NCBI GenBank assembly: GCA_002435865.1
Contig: DIWV01000001.1
Coordinates: 82,378-146,377, forward strand
Length of the DNA: 64,000 nt
From: Cloacimonetes bacterium UBA6097
GTDB taxonomy: Bacteria > Cloacimonadota > Cloacimonadia > Cloacimonadales > Cloacimonadaceae
Reading direction: 5' to 3'
In this document: in pieces, positions 63,685 to 64,000 of the stretch
Layout: each line of letters begins with the position of its first letter
Numbering within the stretch: position 1 is the stretch's first letter
The notes under the pieces: model-generated
The model's database searches: none
Told to the model about the DNA's origin: nothing
The model's input: only the letters and a program-made list of their open reading frames with translations
Made by a program: the position numbers and the translations under genes

Positions 63685-63887
63685 TAACCGGTCCTTGCGA
63701 AGTGTGAATTTTGCCTTATGCAGAGATTGGCAATGATCTTTTAAGAGTAAAATAGAAGTGGGATGAGAGAACCTGCGATCGGGAGGTACTGAGAGGTACC
63801 TGAGATTGTGAATGAAAAAGATACGCGAACAAGAGACAACAAGTAACTTAAGAGCGATTGAGAGCTTTTAGGTGATAACTTAAAGTT

Positions 63888-64000
63888 ATAATGATGGAGA
63901 GTTTGATCCTGGCTCAGGACGAACGCTGGCGGCGTTCCTAACACATGCAAGTCGAACGGAGAATTTCAAAGAGCTTGCTCTAAGAGATTTTTAGTGGCGG
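63888..64000 (+). rRNA. 16S ribosomal RNA, 5' end
   Basis: The universal 5' sequence GAGAGTTTGATCCTGGCTCAG (starting near 63898) and ACGAACGCTGGCGGCG, followed by ACATGCAAGTCGAACGG, mark the start of 16S rRNA on the plus strand. About 113 bases are present before the window ends, reaching into variable region V1. The exact mature 5' end is placed by analogy with other bacteria. Confidence 0.97.

Noticed and set aside
63741..63950. Minus-strand frame over the 16S start
   Set aside because: It overlaps the conserved 16S rRNA 5' end and shows no protein-like features.
1..64000. Prophage, transposase or integron content
   Set aside because: No integrase, transposase, capsid or terminase-like reading frame is present; all large frames match housekeeping, envelope or regulatory genes.

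Overview
The window is AT-rich, densely packed chromosomal DNA from a Gram-negative bacterium. The envelope genes (lpxD-like acyltransferase, an RND/adaptor/TolC pump, a TonB-type domain, beta-barrel and lipoprotein candidates), a Por/type IX-style C-terminal sorting domain on an FG-GAP protein, a DUF2851 gene and the first bases of the 16S rRNA gene together suggest the Fibrobacteres-Chlorobi-Bacteroidetes superphylum. My best guess is a Cloacimonadota-like lineage. That placement is inference; the 16S fragment at the right end could settle it. I see no prophage, insertion sequence, CRISPR array or tRNA gene.

Layout, left to right. 1-3541 (minus): purL (running off the edge), a TsaC/LMW-phosphatase fusion and an EnvC-like degenerate LytM protein. 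3551-4449: a repeat-rich spacer. 4450-13139 (plus): secreted FG-GAP protein, small secreted protein, GAF/HD-GYP protein, dusB, YkvA-like, rdgB, phosphohexomutase and an outer-membrane-like protein. 13147-22056 (minus): ABC permease, murB, dinG with a fused exonuclease, and a 1429-residue ATPase-TPR-GAF-sigma54 activator. 22329-34255 (plus): mtgA, DUF2851, an FHA-like/ABC transporter fusion, a lipoprotein, an uncharacterised four-gene membrane operon, an acyl-ACP synthetase-like ligase and a class II aldolase. 34276-42376 (minus): folA, an HD-GYP response regulator, an Nfu protein and the tetR-tolC-adaptor-RND pump operon. 42709-54184 (minus): a large lipoprotein, then the infC-rpmI-rplT-pheS-pheT-coiled-coil-zapA-6S RNA-rny-ymdB-folD run. 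54809-59946 (plus): a glycan/acyl cluster and rpsT. 60009-63339 (minus): uvrA and a TonB-domain lipoprotein. About 63888 onward (plus): 16S rRNA.

The most unusual signal is non-coding. Five spacers carry a palindromic element built from tandem 11-bp words (mostly GGGAGTCATCA) mirrored around a short centre. There is one in every gene-free stretch longer than about 230 bp, except the one filled by a probable 6S RNA. One of the five (54480-54545) uses different words but keeps the same 11-bp period and mirror layout. This suggests that structure, not sequence, is maintained.

Other points worth attention are the combined sensor/sigma54 regulator, the 28529-31910 membrane operon, a non-AUG infC start behind an intrinsic terminator, an RND pump without the usual proton-relay residues, and a 22-codon tandem duplication inside pheT.
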